A stretch of 64,000 bases of DNA from the NCBI GenBank assembly GCA_025716855.1, contig JAIXMQ010000002.1:915434-979433 (forward strand). The letters run 5' to 3'. Under the pieces are notes generated by a model that was given only the letters and a program-made list of their open reading frames with translations, made no database searches and had not been told where the DNA came from. The stretch's first letter is position 1; every line of letters begins with the position of its first letter. This stretch comes from Pilaira anomala. Lineage: Eukaryota; Mucoromycota; Mucoromycetes; Mucorales; Mucoraceae. The translations under genes and the position numbers were made by a program. Positions 1 through 12,083 of the stretch are shown piece by piece.

Positions 1-1642
1 AGGCCAAGACGGTAGCAGAGAACCCACCTGTCAATTCTAGAACGATACCCAAGTTACATGTTAGTAAAGAGATGATGAGCGTGATAAGGATCAAGACAGA
101 GGTGATTACAAAGTGTCTAATTTTATCAAAAGGAGCAGCAGGCCAATAAAATGTTTCAATCACCTCTCGACAAACAAAGGCTTCTAATGGAATAGTTGTA
201 AACATGTTTAGACCAAATGCTAATCTTGCAACATTAATCAATACATTATCAGAAGGGAAATTATTTAGGATGTTTCCGACAGTTTTATCAGTAAATACGA
301 GGTAACCAGAGACAGCCAGAGCTAAACAAGTAAAGAAAGCGATACCCATACTCCAATGTGTAACCATAGCAAATCGATTCAATGAAGGTTGTTTTAATGA
401 GCCGAAAATCAAGAAACTATTATGATGACAAACAAAAGCTAAAAAGAATATAAGCAAAATATATAAAAAAAAAATTACTTTTAATGGAATTACCGAAGCT
501 AATGACTGCAATAGCTTGAAACACTTCATCGTTTATAACATTAAACATTTGATCATCGTCACCTCGTATCTCTCTCGACTGTTGCGGACCTTCAATGACG
601 ACACTAATAATAATGACAATAATAGCCACTAGAGCTAAAGCACTTGTCTTGGCAAGTTTAGATATATCTCTATACAATGAAAGTGGGTATGAAACAAATA
701 GTGTAAAGAAAGAAATACACATTCTACGGTCACCAAATATCCAGACTATAGGTACTTGACTAATTTTGGGAAATAGTGACCTAATGACGTGTGGAATTGT
801 ATCACCTATATATCTGTTAATAAATGACAATATAGGATTAAAACATCTTTTTTGAATTTTTTTTTTCTTCTCTTTTTACTTACCGATAATGACACAATAC
901 GCGCACATGCCTAAATAAATAAATCATAATGTTTAGATCAATTAAACTCTATTTTTTGTTGGTTTTTACCTCCAAAAGCAAAAGCAAATTGAAATATTGA
1001 GATTGCTATTAATCCAGGACGACCAAATGCGAATTCCATTAAATCTTGATAAGTTGATCTACCAGCCAATTTTCCATTATGCATTAATAGCCTCACTGTC
1101 CAATCTTTTATTACATTTTTTTAGTCTCCTAATCTTGTTTCACAAAGATATAATCTCCTTACCTACTACGATGGTTATTCCGATTAACAGTAAAATCCCT
1201 GTCCAGAATCCCTAAAATTGAATATGTTGGAATAAATTACCTACTAGACCTCATTTTATCTATACTTACGGCCTCTTTAAATGCAAACGGTAATCCAATG
1301 ATCCCAGCTCCGATGATACTGTTCGCCATGTTTAGCTACAGCCAAAAATAGTTATTTAATATGTGTGTGTGTGAGTGTGTGAGTGTGTGTGTATATACTT
1401 ACAAAACTAGAGAAGATAGTGCCACCTTCAGAAGGTAATTTGTATTGCTTTTGTTCTAGGCTGTCATTCAAAGTTGATTCTTCATCACTTTCTTGGTTAT
1501 ATAATAAAGGTTCTTCATGAGTTGCGTCTTCGAATTCAAACTCTGCGTACTCTCTGTTACTGGCTGAAATATTTTTTTTTCGTACCTGAGAATCATATTC
1601 TTCTTCGGTTATTGTTTCTAGAGACTCTGAACTTGTTGTCAT
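1..1642 (-). CDS. Vacuolar-type amino acid transporter (AVT/SLC38-like), partial
   Basis: A multi-pass amino acid permease of the AAAP (AVT/SLC38) family. It is expected in the vacuole membrane exchanging amino acids, but substrate and direction are not visible. Exons in transcript order are 1642-1403, 1335-1270, 1211-1163, 1104-970, 910-884, 805-494 and 438-1; phases agree at every junction. The first ~75 residues are acidic and hydrophilic (cytosolic tail). The family hallmark NMANSIIGAGIIGLPFAFKEA-like first membrane segment follows, spread over exons 2-3. Later segments carry FVCHHNS, typical of this family, and a VTHWSMGIAF segment. The reading frame is open to base 1, so the C-terminus lies outside the window. 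One exon is only 27 bases. Identification is from family motifs and is confident at family level; the specific AVT paralogue is not resolved. Confidence 0.88.
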
Positions 1643-2131
1643 GTTTGTATATAAAAACTACTTTCTTCTTTTTAAAAATAAAATAAAAAGAGCAAGATGA
1701 GCTTTTCTTAAAATACAAGTACTAAGAAAAAGTAAAAATAGCTTTTTTTTTTTTACCAAGGAGAGAAACAAAAGCGACATTTTGAGTAGTCACATGAACA
1801 TGACGAAAGATTCGTATTCATGTTTTCTGCTACTTCTTAAGTTAATTATACTGATGGGAATAGGCAAAAATAATTTTCTGCAAAATACATGTCATTTACA
1901 TTTAATAGAAAGTAGCGTGTCTTTAATTCAGTATTTTGCATGTATGCTCACATGAACATTTTTTTCATTAAAGGTTCATATATATACAAATAAAGTAATT
2001 TTAAAGTGATGTAAATATGTAAGAGTTTATTATGCGTAAAGATGTAGTTAAAATTAGATTACATAATTATGTATAGGGCGAAAGAGAGAAGAAAAAGAAA
2101 ATATAATAAAAGGGATATTTTGGTTAATTAT
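1643..2131. other. Intergenic, no gene seen
   Basis: AT-rich spacer that should hold the promoter of the transporter gene on its left and the 3' end of the Cys-rich gene on its right. A (TG)n microsatellite lies just inside the transporter's first intron (about 1364-1391). No ORF, RNA gene or repeat is supported. Confidence 0.6.
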
Positions 2132-2939
2132 TTATTGGAAACCAACCATAGCAAGAGCAACAGATAATAAGGTGAGACCAAGAGCAGGCATCATCTTTCC
2201 ACCAGCGTTCTCAGGGTTACCTTCAGCGTTTTGAGCGCTATCTTGAGAGGGTTGTGCACCAGGAGCGACACCGGCAGAAGTAGCGGAAGCTGCAACAGAG
2301 GAAGAAAGGGCAGCAATTTCAGAAGCAACAGATTGTGCAGCAGAAGAGAAACGAGATAAAACGGCGTTGTCAGAAGCAGAAGGCAAGACGCTGGCAGAAA
2401 CAGTAGGTAAGATACTTCCGGTGGAAATAGGAATTAAAGTTTCAAGAGAGCTGGTGGCAGAACCAAGAGCAGACTCAGCGGAAGAAACGACTGAGGAAGC
2501 AGAAGAAGCGATAGAAGAAAGAGTTTCGGTAATATCGGCGGAAGTGGTGGTTGCGGTTTCGGATGCAGTAGTGGTGGTGGTTGCACGAGTAGTGGTAGAT
2601 TTGGTAGTAGATTTGGTAGTAGATCTGGTAGTAGATCTGGTAGTAGATTTAGTAGTAGTGGTTTCGCTATCGCTACCATCTCCACCAGGCCAGTTGTTGT
2701 CAATACACTTTTGATAACAGACGGTATCGCTACCACAACTGCTAATACAACCATTTGTTTCAGTTACTATATAAAAAGTAACAATTTAATATCTTTTTTT
2801 TATATTGCCCCTTAATTACAATTACAAACTTACCACACTTGTTGAAACAAGAAACATCGCCGGCACTACAAGTACATTTAGCAATTACAGAGTGAGCAGC
2901 AAAGGCAATAGCAGTTAATCCAACAAATGTAAGCTTCAT
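2132..2939 (-). CDS. Small Cys-rich, Ser/Thr-rich GPI-type surface protein
   Basis: Predicted cell-wall or plasma-membrane protein of 246 residues. Exons are 2939-2834 and 2766-2132, in phase. It begins with a signal peptide ending near HSVIA, then a short Cys module (CTCSAGDVSCFNKC, then CISSCGSDTVCYQKC). A low-complexity TTTKSTTRST-type stretch and a long Ser/Ala/Thr-rich region follow, likely O-glycosylated. It ends in a hydrophobic tail preceded by small residues (NAGGKM), as expected for GPI attachment. The gene at 16301-16990 has the same plan and the same first intron position and phase, so the two are paralogues. The Cys module resembles short surface-protein modules of fungi but is not a canonical eight-Cys CFEM domain. 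No catalytic role is visible. Confidence 0.8.
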
Positions 2940-3380
2940 TTTTTTTTAAAAAGTAGAGATAAAGTGTGTAAATAAATAATTTAATAAAGTAGAAAAAAAA
3001 AAAAGGGAAATGAACGAATTTATCATGTCGTATTTATATTGTTTTTGCTGAAATCGGAATTGCTTATTGATCTAACAATGATGCCTCTCGGAATACATCC
3101 ATCATATTTACAACACCGAGCAAAAATTTAAAGTGTAACTATAAAAGAATCGACCAATTATAGGGGAAAGGGAAACTAAACTGAATCGATAAGTTGTGTG
3201 CAAGTGAAAAAAAAAAAAAAGGGACAGTGCACAAGTATTACAAAGTGAGCAATACGTCAGTGGAAAAAAAGAAAAAAGTGGTATGATAGCACATTGAGTA
3301 CAAAACGACATATTTTTGACGTATTATTTTTATTTTTAGTATTACACTGCACACACATAAGAAGGTTTAAGACGTTCCTT
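2940..3380. other. Intergenic, no gene seen
   Basis: Spacer between the start of the Cys-rich gene and the 3' end of the XMAP215 gene. It contains poly(A/T) runs only; the short ORF on the minus strand (3108-3311) is low-complexity Phe/Ser translation and is not supported. Confidence 0.6.
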
Positions 3381-6300
3381 TTAAAGATTTGGTGACGAAG
3401 AAGCAGAATTGATCACCTGCTTCATCTTGGCTAATCGCTCTTTCAATGCAGACACTGGTTGTAATCTATCCGGTTCAACTGGCGAATCACGATAATCCTT
3501 TGGAAAGAAAAAATATGAGTTATTTTTACAAAAATTCTTTCTCTTTGTTTTTTTTAAAAAAAAAAACTTACTTGACCAGATTGCCTACGTGGTGTAAATG
3601 TTGTATAAGAACTTGGTCCATCTTGTTTTGCAATATGAGGACTTGCTGAATCTAACGAACTAAGTCCTGCGGGTCCCGTGGAAGCACTTTCTTCAATCTA
3701 AAAAAAAAAAAAAACTGTTAGGTAACACAATGTTTTTTTTTTCATCATTGTTACTCACGACGTCTGACTTATTGCTATAACCAAATTTTTGTTGTAATCT
3801 CAATAAACGTAACTTCATTTCAGCAGTATCATCTATATACATATATTTATAATATATATTTAAAATAGTTTTTTTTTCATCAGTACATATTTATCTAAAT
3901 TAAAATATATATATATATAACCAATCATTACCTCCACCATGTACACTTGCACGAGAAAGTTGTGGTGACTCAAACGAGGACCTTTGATCTTGATGATGAT
4001 TATATTGTTCCGGAATAGGTGTAGTATGATAATCCATGTTTGGTGATACAAGCGAATTTGCCGATGCCGATGTTGTTGCTGCTGCTGCTGCTGCTGCTGC
4101 TTGTGCCTGAGCTTGTTGTTGTTGTTGTTGTTGTGCCACTTGTGCTGCTGCTGCTGCCGCATGTAAATCACTATCCTCCGACGCCAAATTACTAAGTCCT
4201 CTTCGGATATAACTTTGGAAATAGTTTCCTGTCTGACTTAAATACGTATTTACTTTTGCCTCTGCAAGAGGATAGCTTTTTTGAAATTGATAAAGTTCAA
4301 TAATACCCTTTTTTTTTTAAAAAAAAAAGAAAAAGAAAAATTAATATCACTTTACATAAATAAATAAAATCATTTTCTTTTACCTGCTTGGTTTGGTCGC
4401 GTGTACCAATCTTTTGAAAGATACGGGTAAGGGTAGTATTGACATCGAAATCTGATAGGCTAAGCGGACCTCCACCTTTATTATTATCTTCATCTATTTG
4501 CATTGGTTGTATTTGATTATGATTTAAAGAGGGCGATCCCAGTCTTGGACTTTGATTGGAAGGCACAATTTCCATCATTGAATTAGGTTGTTCTCCGTCT
4601 GCAGAAGGGTATGATGCTATAGAAGGTGATCTCATCATATTATTTGATTTAAATGATGAGACTGAGGCGGGTCTACTAAGTGAGGAGTTACGTGAATGTG
4701 ATAAAAATCGATTACTATTAGGTTCTTCAACATGTTGTTGATGTTGTAATTGTATTTGTTGTTGTTGCTGTTGCTGTTGTTGTTGTAATTGTATTTGTTG
4801 TTGTTGTTGTTGTTGTTGTTGATGATGCTGTAATTGTTGATGTTGTAATTGTGGTGAGGGCATCATAGACCCACGCTGTTGTTGTTGTTGTTGTTGTTGC
4901 TGTTGTCTATCTTTCTTTCGACATGCTTCCAACATATGATGAAGATAAGGGTATACACTACTTCTTTGAGGATCATCAATCAAAGTCAAGTGTTGAAAGA
5001 TAGAATCACCTAAACCATTCACGAGTTCTAATAATAAAGTCTTTACAGTACGAAGTGGCATTTCACCAAGTGGAACATTTTCATTTGCTCTCTTTTTCCA
5101 TTCTGCAGGTGGTGTATTAATAAAGAATCGATTGATTTCATACAAGAGTTCATCTGGATTTAAGAAATTGTTTCTCAAGTTTTCTTGAATTGTCTTTGCT
5201 AATTTCCATAAACATTTCATAACTAATTCGGTATATTTTGTATCTTTGGCTGTAGCTGAATCTCCTGGGCGTAAACCTGCAGAACATGTACCCAGAATAG
5301 ATAAAAGTGCACTAAAGGTTGCATTACGTGAACTATTCTCTAATACTTTTACCATGGCAACGTTTAATGCTTTGGATAATTGCGGTCCTGACTCTAGGTT
5401 CAACATCTTTTGATCCAATAATCGATGAGCTAATTCTTGTAACAAATGATGTAATGCTTCTTGAGGTACTGCACAAGCTAAATCTCTATTGGAAAATAAC
5501 AAGACAAGTGCATTCACCAAGTGTTTACAAAGTCTTGTCGTTGCTGGTTGACGTGAATCAACAGAAGAATAGGCAAGTTTAACTTGTAATGTGATTGCAT
5601 TAATTAATCTTTCAATATCAGGTAATACGGCTTTAGGATTTTGTTGTAAATATTTATCTAAATTCTTTAAAGCATCTATACTTGGTTGAGGATCACCACT
5701 TGTAATTTGTGCAATAAGATAATCCACTACATCCTCTTCACTAGCAAACTGTTGTTGTTGTTGTTGTTGTTGTTGTATCTGTTGTGGAGGTGGCATCATT
5801 TGAGTTGGTTGTTGATGATAACCAAATTGTTGTGTACGTACTTGTGGATTACGATAAGAAACAGGTTCAGGTAAACGATGTCCATAATCATCCATCACAT
5901 CTTCCATAGGCTCTGGTTCAGGTACAGAAACAGGCACAACAGGTTGAGCATGATGAATTGAACGTTGTGGGCTGACAAGATTACTAGTAGCACGAGGCTT
6001 TCCAATTTGAGATCTTCCACCTAAACGAGGTAAACTACTGATGGAAGGTAATTCATCAATTTCCATTTCCTCTGCTTCTTGTTTCGCTCTTTCCTTTTCA
6101 GCAGCAGCCAAGACACTTGCAGATGGTTTCGTACGTTTTAATCTTTCTTCCAACATACCCTTTTCTTTTTCACCTAATCGAGTCATATGTTTCATAACTG
6201 GATCACCAATTAAAATATAAGCTTGTGCAATCGCATTTAAAGCTGCATTTCGAACACCAGCATCACGATCCCCAATATGAGTTGCAATTAAAGGTAAAGC

Positions 6301-8147
6301 CTTGGAGGGTAACATGACAGAGATACCATTTCTTTGAACTAAAGCACCAATCTCTTCTAAACATTCTGCTCTACCTTTCGCATTTTTAGATGCAGCTGCA
6401 GAATCTAACAAGTAATTGAATATTTTACTTGCAGGATAAATACGGCATAATGATTTAAGAATAGCCCGAATACGTGTACGCATAATTTCCTTGGGATCTC
6501 CAACCTTATTAATCAAAAAGGGTAAGAACGAGATCGCTTCATATTCAGATAAACTCGATTCTTCTTCATCCATAATCGCCACCAAGTTTTGTGTGATATC
6601 CAAACATTTAATCAACATACTTGTATTTGTATCAAAGAAACGAATTGTTAAATACTTGAGAATTAAATCTACATTGGCTATAAATCGTGTCTTCATATCA
6701 GAATATTCAATATTGTATTTCTCTAAGGATGTATTGGGTGAACTAATACATTCATTCAAGATATTTAAACCATTCAATCGATCACGTTCAGCGTATTGAC
6801 TATTACTAAACAATAATGCGTTCAATTCCGAACTCATATTTGCATCAAATAAAGACTTGAGTCCATCAATCACATCGGAACGAGGTGTATCAAATTGCCA
6901 TCGGTTTTCTTTTTTGGCTCGCATTAATTTAGCACGAGGATCACTAGTGAGGATAGGCGGCTTGGATTCTTCAGTAGCGCCGGCGTTACCACCGGATGAC
7001 ATGGCCTGTGATGATCTGGGTGTAGGAAGACCAATCTTTTTCTTTGTTAAAGTTTTCATACGACTCGGGGGTTTATCGTCAGGAATGACTTCACGTTTCG
7101 TCGCTTCAGCTACCTTTTTCATTGTTGTTGCTGCTGCTGCTGTTGCTGCTGCTGGAGCAGAAGAACTCGTGCTTGAACCTCTTGCAGCTTCAACCAATGG
7201 CATCACCGCTTGACGTTGAGCGGCTTTTAATTCAGATGTCTTTGAAGCAACAGCATCATAACCCGCCACAGCAATGATCTGAGGTAAACAAGCTTGAGCG
7301 GCTTTACGTACATCTGGATTACGATCTTGTAAACAAGAGAATAAAGGAGAGATGACCGAACTAAAATCATATTTAGTGGCCTCGGGTTCATCCTTGAGGG
7401 CAGTACCAAGCCAAGTCAAAAGTTCTTTACGTAATGCGGGTGATTCATTAGCAAGACTTGTTCCTACTGCAGGTACCATCATCTCCATACTACATGTCTT
7501 TCGAATATTCTCTAATGCAGTTACACCCGCTGCTCGTACATTGGCTTTATTATCGGATAAGACAGCCATGACAGGTCCTGTAAATGTCTTTACGTATTTC
7601 TCAAACGGTTTACCCATTGCTAAAGCCAATGAACCTGTGATCTCAACTGCGTTGGTCTGTAAGTTTTTGTTACTGTCGTTTAAACGTTGCTTTAATACGC
7701 CGGGGAAATCTGCGCCTAAGGAAGGCTTGATACGGTTGTTGGCGCCGGCAATAATACCAATCACTGCATCTAGTCCTTGTTTACGGATCTTCCAGTTGGC
7801 GTCTCCACATTCTGCCATGGTCTTTGTTAAAGGTCCTGAAATATCTACTCGAGGGAATAAAGCGTCTAATGCATCTGCGTTTGAACTACTACCGCCTCCT
7901 CCGCCTCCTCCACCGCCTACTTCATCATCATCGTCTTCATCCTAATATATCACGATATAAGTCACCTCTCTCTCTTTTCTTTTTTTAAAAATCATGCATC
8001 ATGAAAAAAAAAAAAAACTTACCATTGCATTACCCTTTGTTGGTTGAGGTGGATCCATTTTAGATACCTTTTCAAATTCAGATTCGATAGTAGCTAATAA
8101 AGCAGGACTCACATCTTCCACAAATGATTTGACCTCTGATGATAGAA

Positions 8148-8178
<31 letters not shown>

Positions 8179-11030
8179 TTTTTAAAAGCAAAGAAGAAAA
8201 ATTATATATATATGTATTACCTGGACCAATGTATTGTCTTAAAGCACCTAATACAGTGACAGCACTTGTTCTTACAGTAGCATTTGTATTTGTCAAACCA
8301 AACTTCAACACCTCAATCAAATCACGAATCTGTAAACCCGAAATACCAAAGTCCATCAAACAACTATGAATCCAAAGCAACGAATCAGCCAAGACTTTAG
8401 GTGATTTCGCTTTTTTCAAAACCGAATAAGCTTGAGAGAACACAAACTGTAACGAGATCTTTTCTGCGATCGCGACTAAACATTCACTAGCAGGTTTTTT
8501 CAACTTGATATCACCTAATTTCTCTACCATGACCGGAATACAGAGAGCAGCACATGCCTTTGTGAATTTAGGACAATTCTCTGCCAAGATCTGAATAGCG
8601 TAAAACATCTTGCCCATCACTTGGAAATTCATTTCTTTCCATCCAGGTTTCTTGGAGAAACTACGGATCACGATTTCAGGTTCGATACGGCTCGCGTCTT
8701 CGGTCTCAAAGTGCTTACAGAGTGATTCCATCGCTGCTAATCGAAGTTTCCATTGTGCTTGTTGTAAATCCGTATGGATCGCTTCTGGAATGAATTCAGT
8801 GGCTCGTGCTTCAGCATCTTCTGGAGAGAACTTGTATTTGATTTCTTCTGGGCCACTGGCAGGTGGTAATTTGGCGCTCTTTTTAGGACCTGTAGAAGTT
8901 GCAGCAGGTTTAGGCTTTGCAGAAGAAAGTGCGGGTTTCTTGACACTACTTGCACCAGCTAAACGAGCAGGTGGCTTTCGTTTCGGTGGACTCATTTCAG
9001 CAGGTGGTTCATCATCGATTGCCATTGGCGTTGGTTTTGGAGCAGCTGCAGGTTTTGGTTTAGCTGGTGCTTTCTTTGCAGCGGCAGGAGGAGCTCTTTT
9101 GACAGGTGGAGGAGGAGGAGCTGCCTTTTTAGGTGCCTTTGCTTTCACCACCGCCTTTTCAAACGCTTCTTTAATTTTACCCATCTTGATATCATCCAAA
9201 CCATCTGTGAAGGCCAACATGGGCTTCTCACCAATTAATTTCATCAAAGTACCTAAACCCTCTGCACCTGCTTCACGGGCATTGGCATCCGCATCATCTA
9301 ATAACTTTTTAAACATATCTGCAAATGTCTTGATCTCTGATTTTCCAGGTATTTCCTTGACTTCTTTTAATCGACGCGAGAGTAATTTGAAGGTTTCGGA
9401 ACGTACTTGTGGGTTCTTGTGTTTAGAGGCGGTGGTGAGGTCCTCGATCAGTTCAGACATAGGGACAGAGGCAAAGACAGCGTTTAGACCGTTGGCGAGT
9501 TGTTCAAGAATTGCTGGTTTTCTCTCTTTGAGTTTCTCGGTCATGACGGGTGCGATGGCCGCCTTGTATTTACCGAAATCTAATCTTAATCCAGTTGCTA
9601 TCGTCTCTATACAATTAGCTGTGACTCCTACAAGTAATACGTTGGCATCATTTAAACGCTAAACGAAAGAAAGAGAAGAAGAAAAATAAGTATACAGTTT
9701 ATGCGTTTTTTTTTTTTTTTTTTTTTTTGAGATAAATTACGGTACTTTGACGAGAGCGGCCATTAATTCAGAATAATCTTTATCCATAATTTTAGGTGTT
9801 TTTGCTTTTTCTAATAATGCATCTAAAGCCTCTCTTCTCTCTTGCCATTTTTTAGATGTTAAAAGTTCATAGAAATTGGTAGGTAATTTTGCGGTAATAT
9901 CTACAGGGTCAGCAAAATCAAAAGCATCTGTTTCTTCTACATCCATATCATCTTGGCCCTGCTCATCATCTCCTGCATTTTTTGTATATATATATATATA
10001 TGTATATAAGTTATTTAAACACCTAAATTAATTTTTATAGAGCCTTACCAGGATCCTCTGTGACATCCTCTCCTTCTTCTTCTTCAATAGCCTGTTCAGA
10101 TCGAATGAGTTTTAAAGGTGTTGGTTTTTCGGCAGGTAATTTAGCAAAAGCTTCTTCTAATTCCTTGATCTGTACAGGTTTCAAAGTACTTAGACTAGCC
10201 ATCATCGGTTGACCTATCCAACGATATAATTCAATCGTCAATGCAGATACTTCGGCTCGTACATTTTTATCGGCATGTCCAAATAATTTAGGTACGATCT
10301 TTAGGATGGGTTTTGGACTGACTTTTTTTATACCAAATGTCTTTACGAGTTCTTTTAAAACGGTGACGGTTTGAGTGACAAGTTTTGGTTGTTTTGCTGT
10401 TGTGCCTGGTATAACAAATTCCTATGTTTTTTTTTTAAAAAAAAAATGGGTGTAAGTTGTTGGGGAGGTTTTTTTTTTCTTTCGTCACAAAAAAAAAAAA
10501 AAAAATCTTACAAGGACTGGGTCTGGTGTATCGATTTCTGCATAAAGTAAAATGATATCTGTTGCCTTTTGTTTGGTACCTGCTTTTGTTGCACCGAGAC
10601 ATTTCTCAACAAGAGCTGTAATGACTGTCTCACGAGTACTAAGTAAAAAAAGGTTAGAAAAAGAAAAAAGAGGTTTATGACTAAATGAAATATACCTTGC
10701 GGCGTTTGGTGCATTGGTTACGTATTCTATGATTGCAGATAACCCAGTTTCTTGAGCTACAGCATTAGGTTCTAATGCCAATTTCTTTAAATAGGGTTCA
10801 TACATATCAAAGTCAGAATCTTCTACGGTCTTGTGAAGTAGTTTAGTTAGGTCTTCACAAGCTGATACACGAGCTTTCCATGACTATTTTGAGAATGAGT
10901 TTTTTTTTTTTTTTTTTTTGTTTATTTCAGATTTGTTTATTATTTTATTTTATTTTTTCTTTTTTCTTACCTTGTGTTGTAATCTATCTATAATTGATAA
11001 ACTAGAAAAATCTTCCTCTTGTCCATCCAT
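3381..11030 (-). CDS. STU2: XMAP215/ch-TOG family microtubule polymerase, five TOG domains
   Basis: Tubulin-binding microtubule polymerase acting at plus ends, spindle poles and kinetochores. Twelve exons: 11030-10971, 10883-10696, 10638-10512, 10421-10049, 9972-9746, 9658-8221, 8135-8023, 7941-4384, 4307-3932, 3832-3759, 3697-3572, 3497-3381, encoding about 2258 residues. HEAT-repeat TOG domains are visible at roughly 1-235, 260-510, 607-830, 860-1090 and 1190-1445. The second opens with DPVDITAKLP; the fourth contains GDANWKIRKQGLDAV. A Lys/Pro/Ala-rich linker lies after TOG2, and a conserved helical C-terminal domain at about 1575-1835. Long polyQ tracts follow (around 4735-4900 and 5755-5775), then a Gln/Ala-rich tail. 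Length and TOG count match animal ch-TOG (about 2000 residues) rather than the short two-TOG yeast Stu2/Alp14 proteins. The start MDGQEEDF opens directly into TOG1. The symbol is given by family only. Confidence 0.92.
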
Positions 11031-12083
11031 GTTGTAATTATATTTTGTTGTATCAGTGTTGTTGTACTTTTTTTATATGCTTTTTTTTTTATACAGAAAA
11101 GAAAAAAAAAAGAGTTCTTTGTAGTCAATTAAGAAGAAAAAAAAAAAAAAAGAGAGAGAGAGAGAAAAAAGGGACCTTTTTTTTTTCTGAACACAAATTT
11201 TTTTTTTCTTTCTTTTTGCGGGGCACAAATTAATGCTTTTGCCCATAAAAAAAAAAAAGAAAAAAAAAACTTGTTTTAAAAAATAAATAAGGCGCGTTAA
11301 GTTTCTTTTTTGGCGGTGAGCTCATTGACAACAAAAGATAGACGAAAAATGCATAACAGAATGAAGTCTATATCTACATTGGTACATGCTGTTTTTCAAA
11401 GCACGCGGGAGATTATTATTATTATTATTTTTTTTTTTTTTAAAAAAAAATGGATACACTTTTTAAAAATAGTTTTAAAAGTAAGGCCACGTTTTTTATT
11501 CTTTTTAGTCTTTTACAGTAAACAAGACAATCAAGTATACAAAACAAGTAATTCAGTGGAGTCAAAGAGAAGAACGCGTGTCATATACATATATTGATCT
11601 AAAATTAGGCGGTAAAAAGAGTTTAGTGTAACTCATTCTGAAATGAAATTGTTGCCAATAGCAACAACCCGAGTTAAAACCAGTGACAAGCATGTATATA
11701 TAATAATAATAAATCTCGAGATAAAAAAAAAAAATGTAGTCATGCTCATAATAAAAAAAAAAAAAAAAAAGAGGGAGAGAATGTTATGAAAAGAAGGTGA
11801 TGTTTACCCTTATTGTATATATATAATCCCAAGACCAATTTTTTATGCTCAAGAGACATAATGAAAAGGTTAAATGTACACGATAAATGAGCCGAGAAAG
11901 AACAATCAAAATATAAATATACAACAAATTAACAACAACAACAACAACCACAGCAACAACAACAACGACAACCACAGTATAAATTACAATTTTAATTTAA
12001 ATTTTTATTTTTTTATTTCCATCTCTTTTCTTCTTCTTTTTTTTTTCTTTTCTTTTTTTCTTCTTATAAGAATTTATGATAAT
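11031..12083. promoter_or_regulatory. Divergent intergenic region, homopolymer-rich
   Basis: About 1 kb between the divergent XMAP215 and GATA-like genes, so it must contain both promoters. It has many long poly(A) and poly(T) runs, a perfect T/A-tract palindrome (11428-11450), and a CT-rich tract (12016-12065) just before the chosen GATA-like start. No TATA box or other specific element can be assigned with confidence. Confidence 0.5.

Noticed and set aside
7352..7945. A 197-residue plus-strand open frame
   Set aside because: Opposite strand of TOG4; Pro and Ser runs come from the Gly/Ser codons of the real gene.
8610..9662. A 350-residue plus-strand open frame
   Set aside because: Antisense shadow of XMAP215 exon 6; the minus strand carries clear TOG domain sequence with matching introns.
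11874..12083. Extended N-terminus of the GATA-like protein
   Set aside because: Translates an Asn-codon repeat and a pyrimidine tract typical of a leader; the next in-frame ATG gives a normal protein start.
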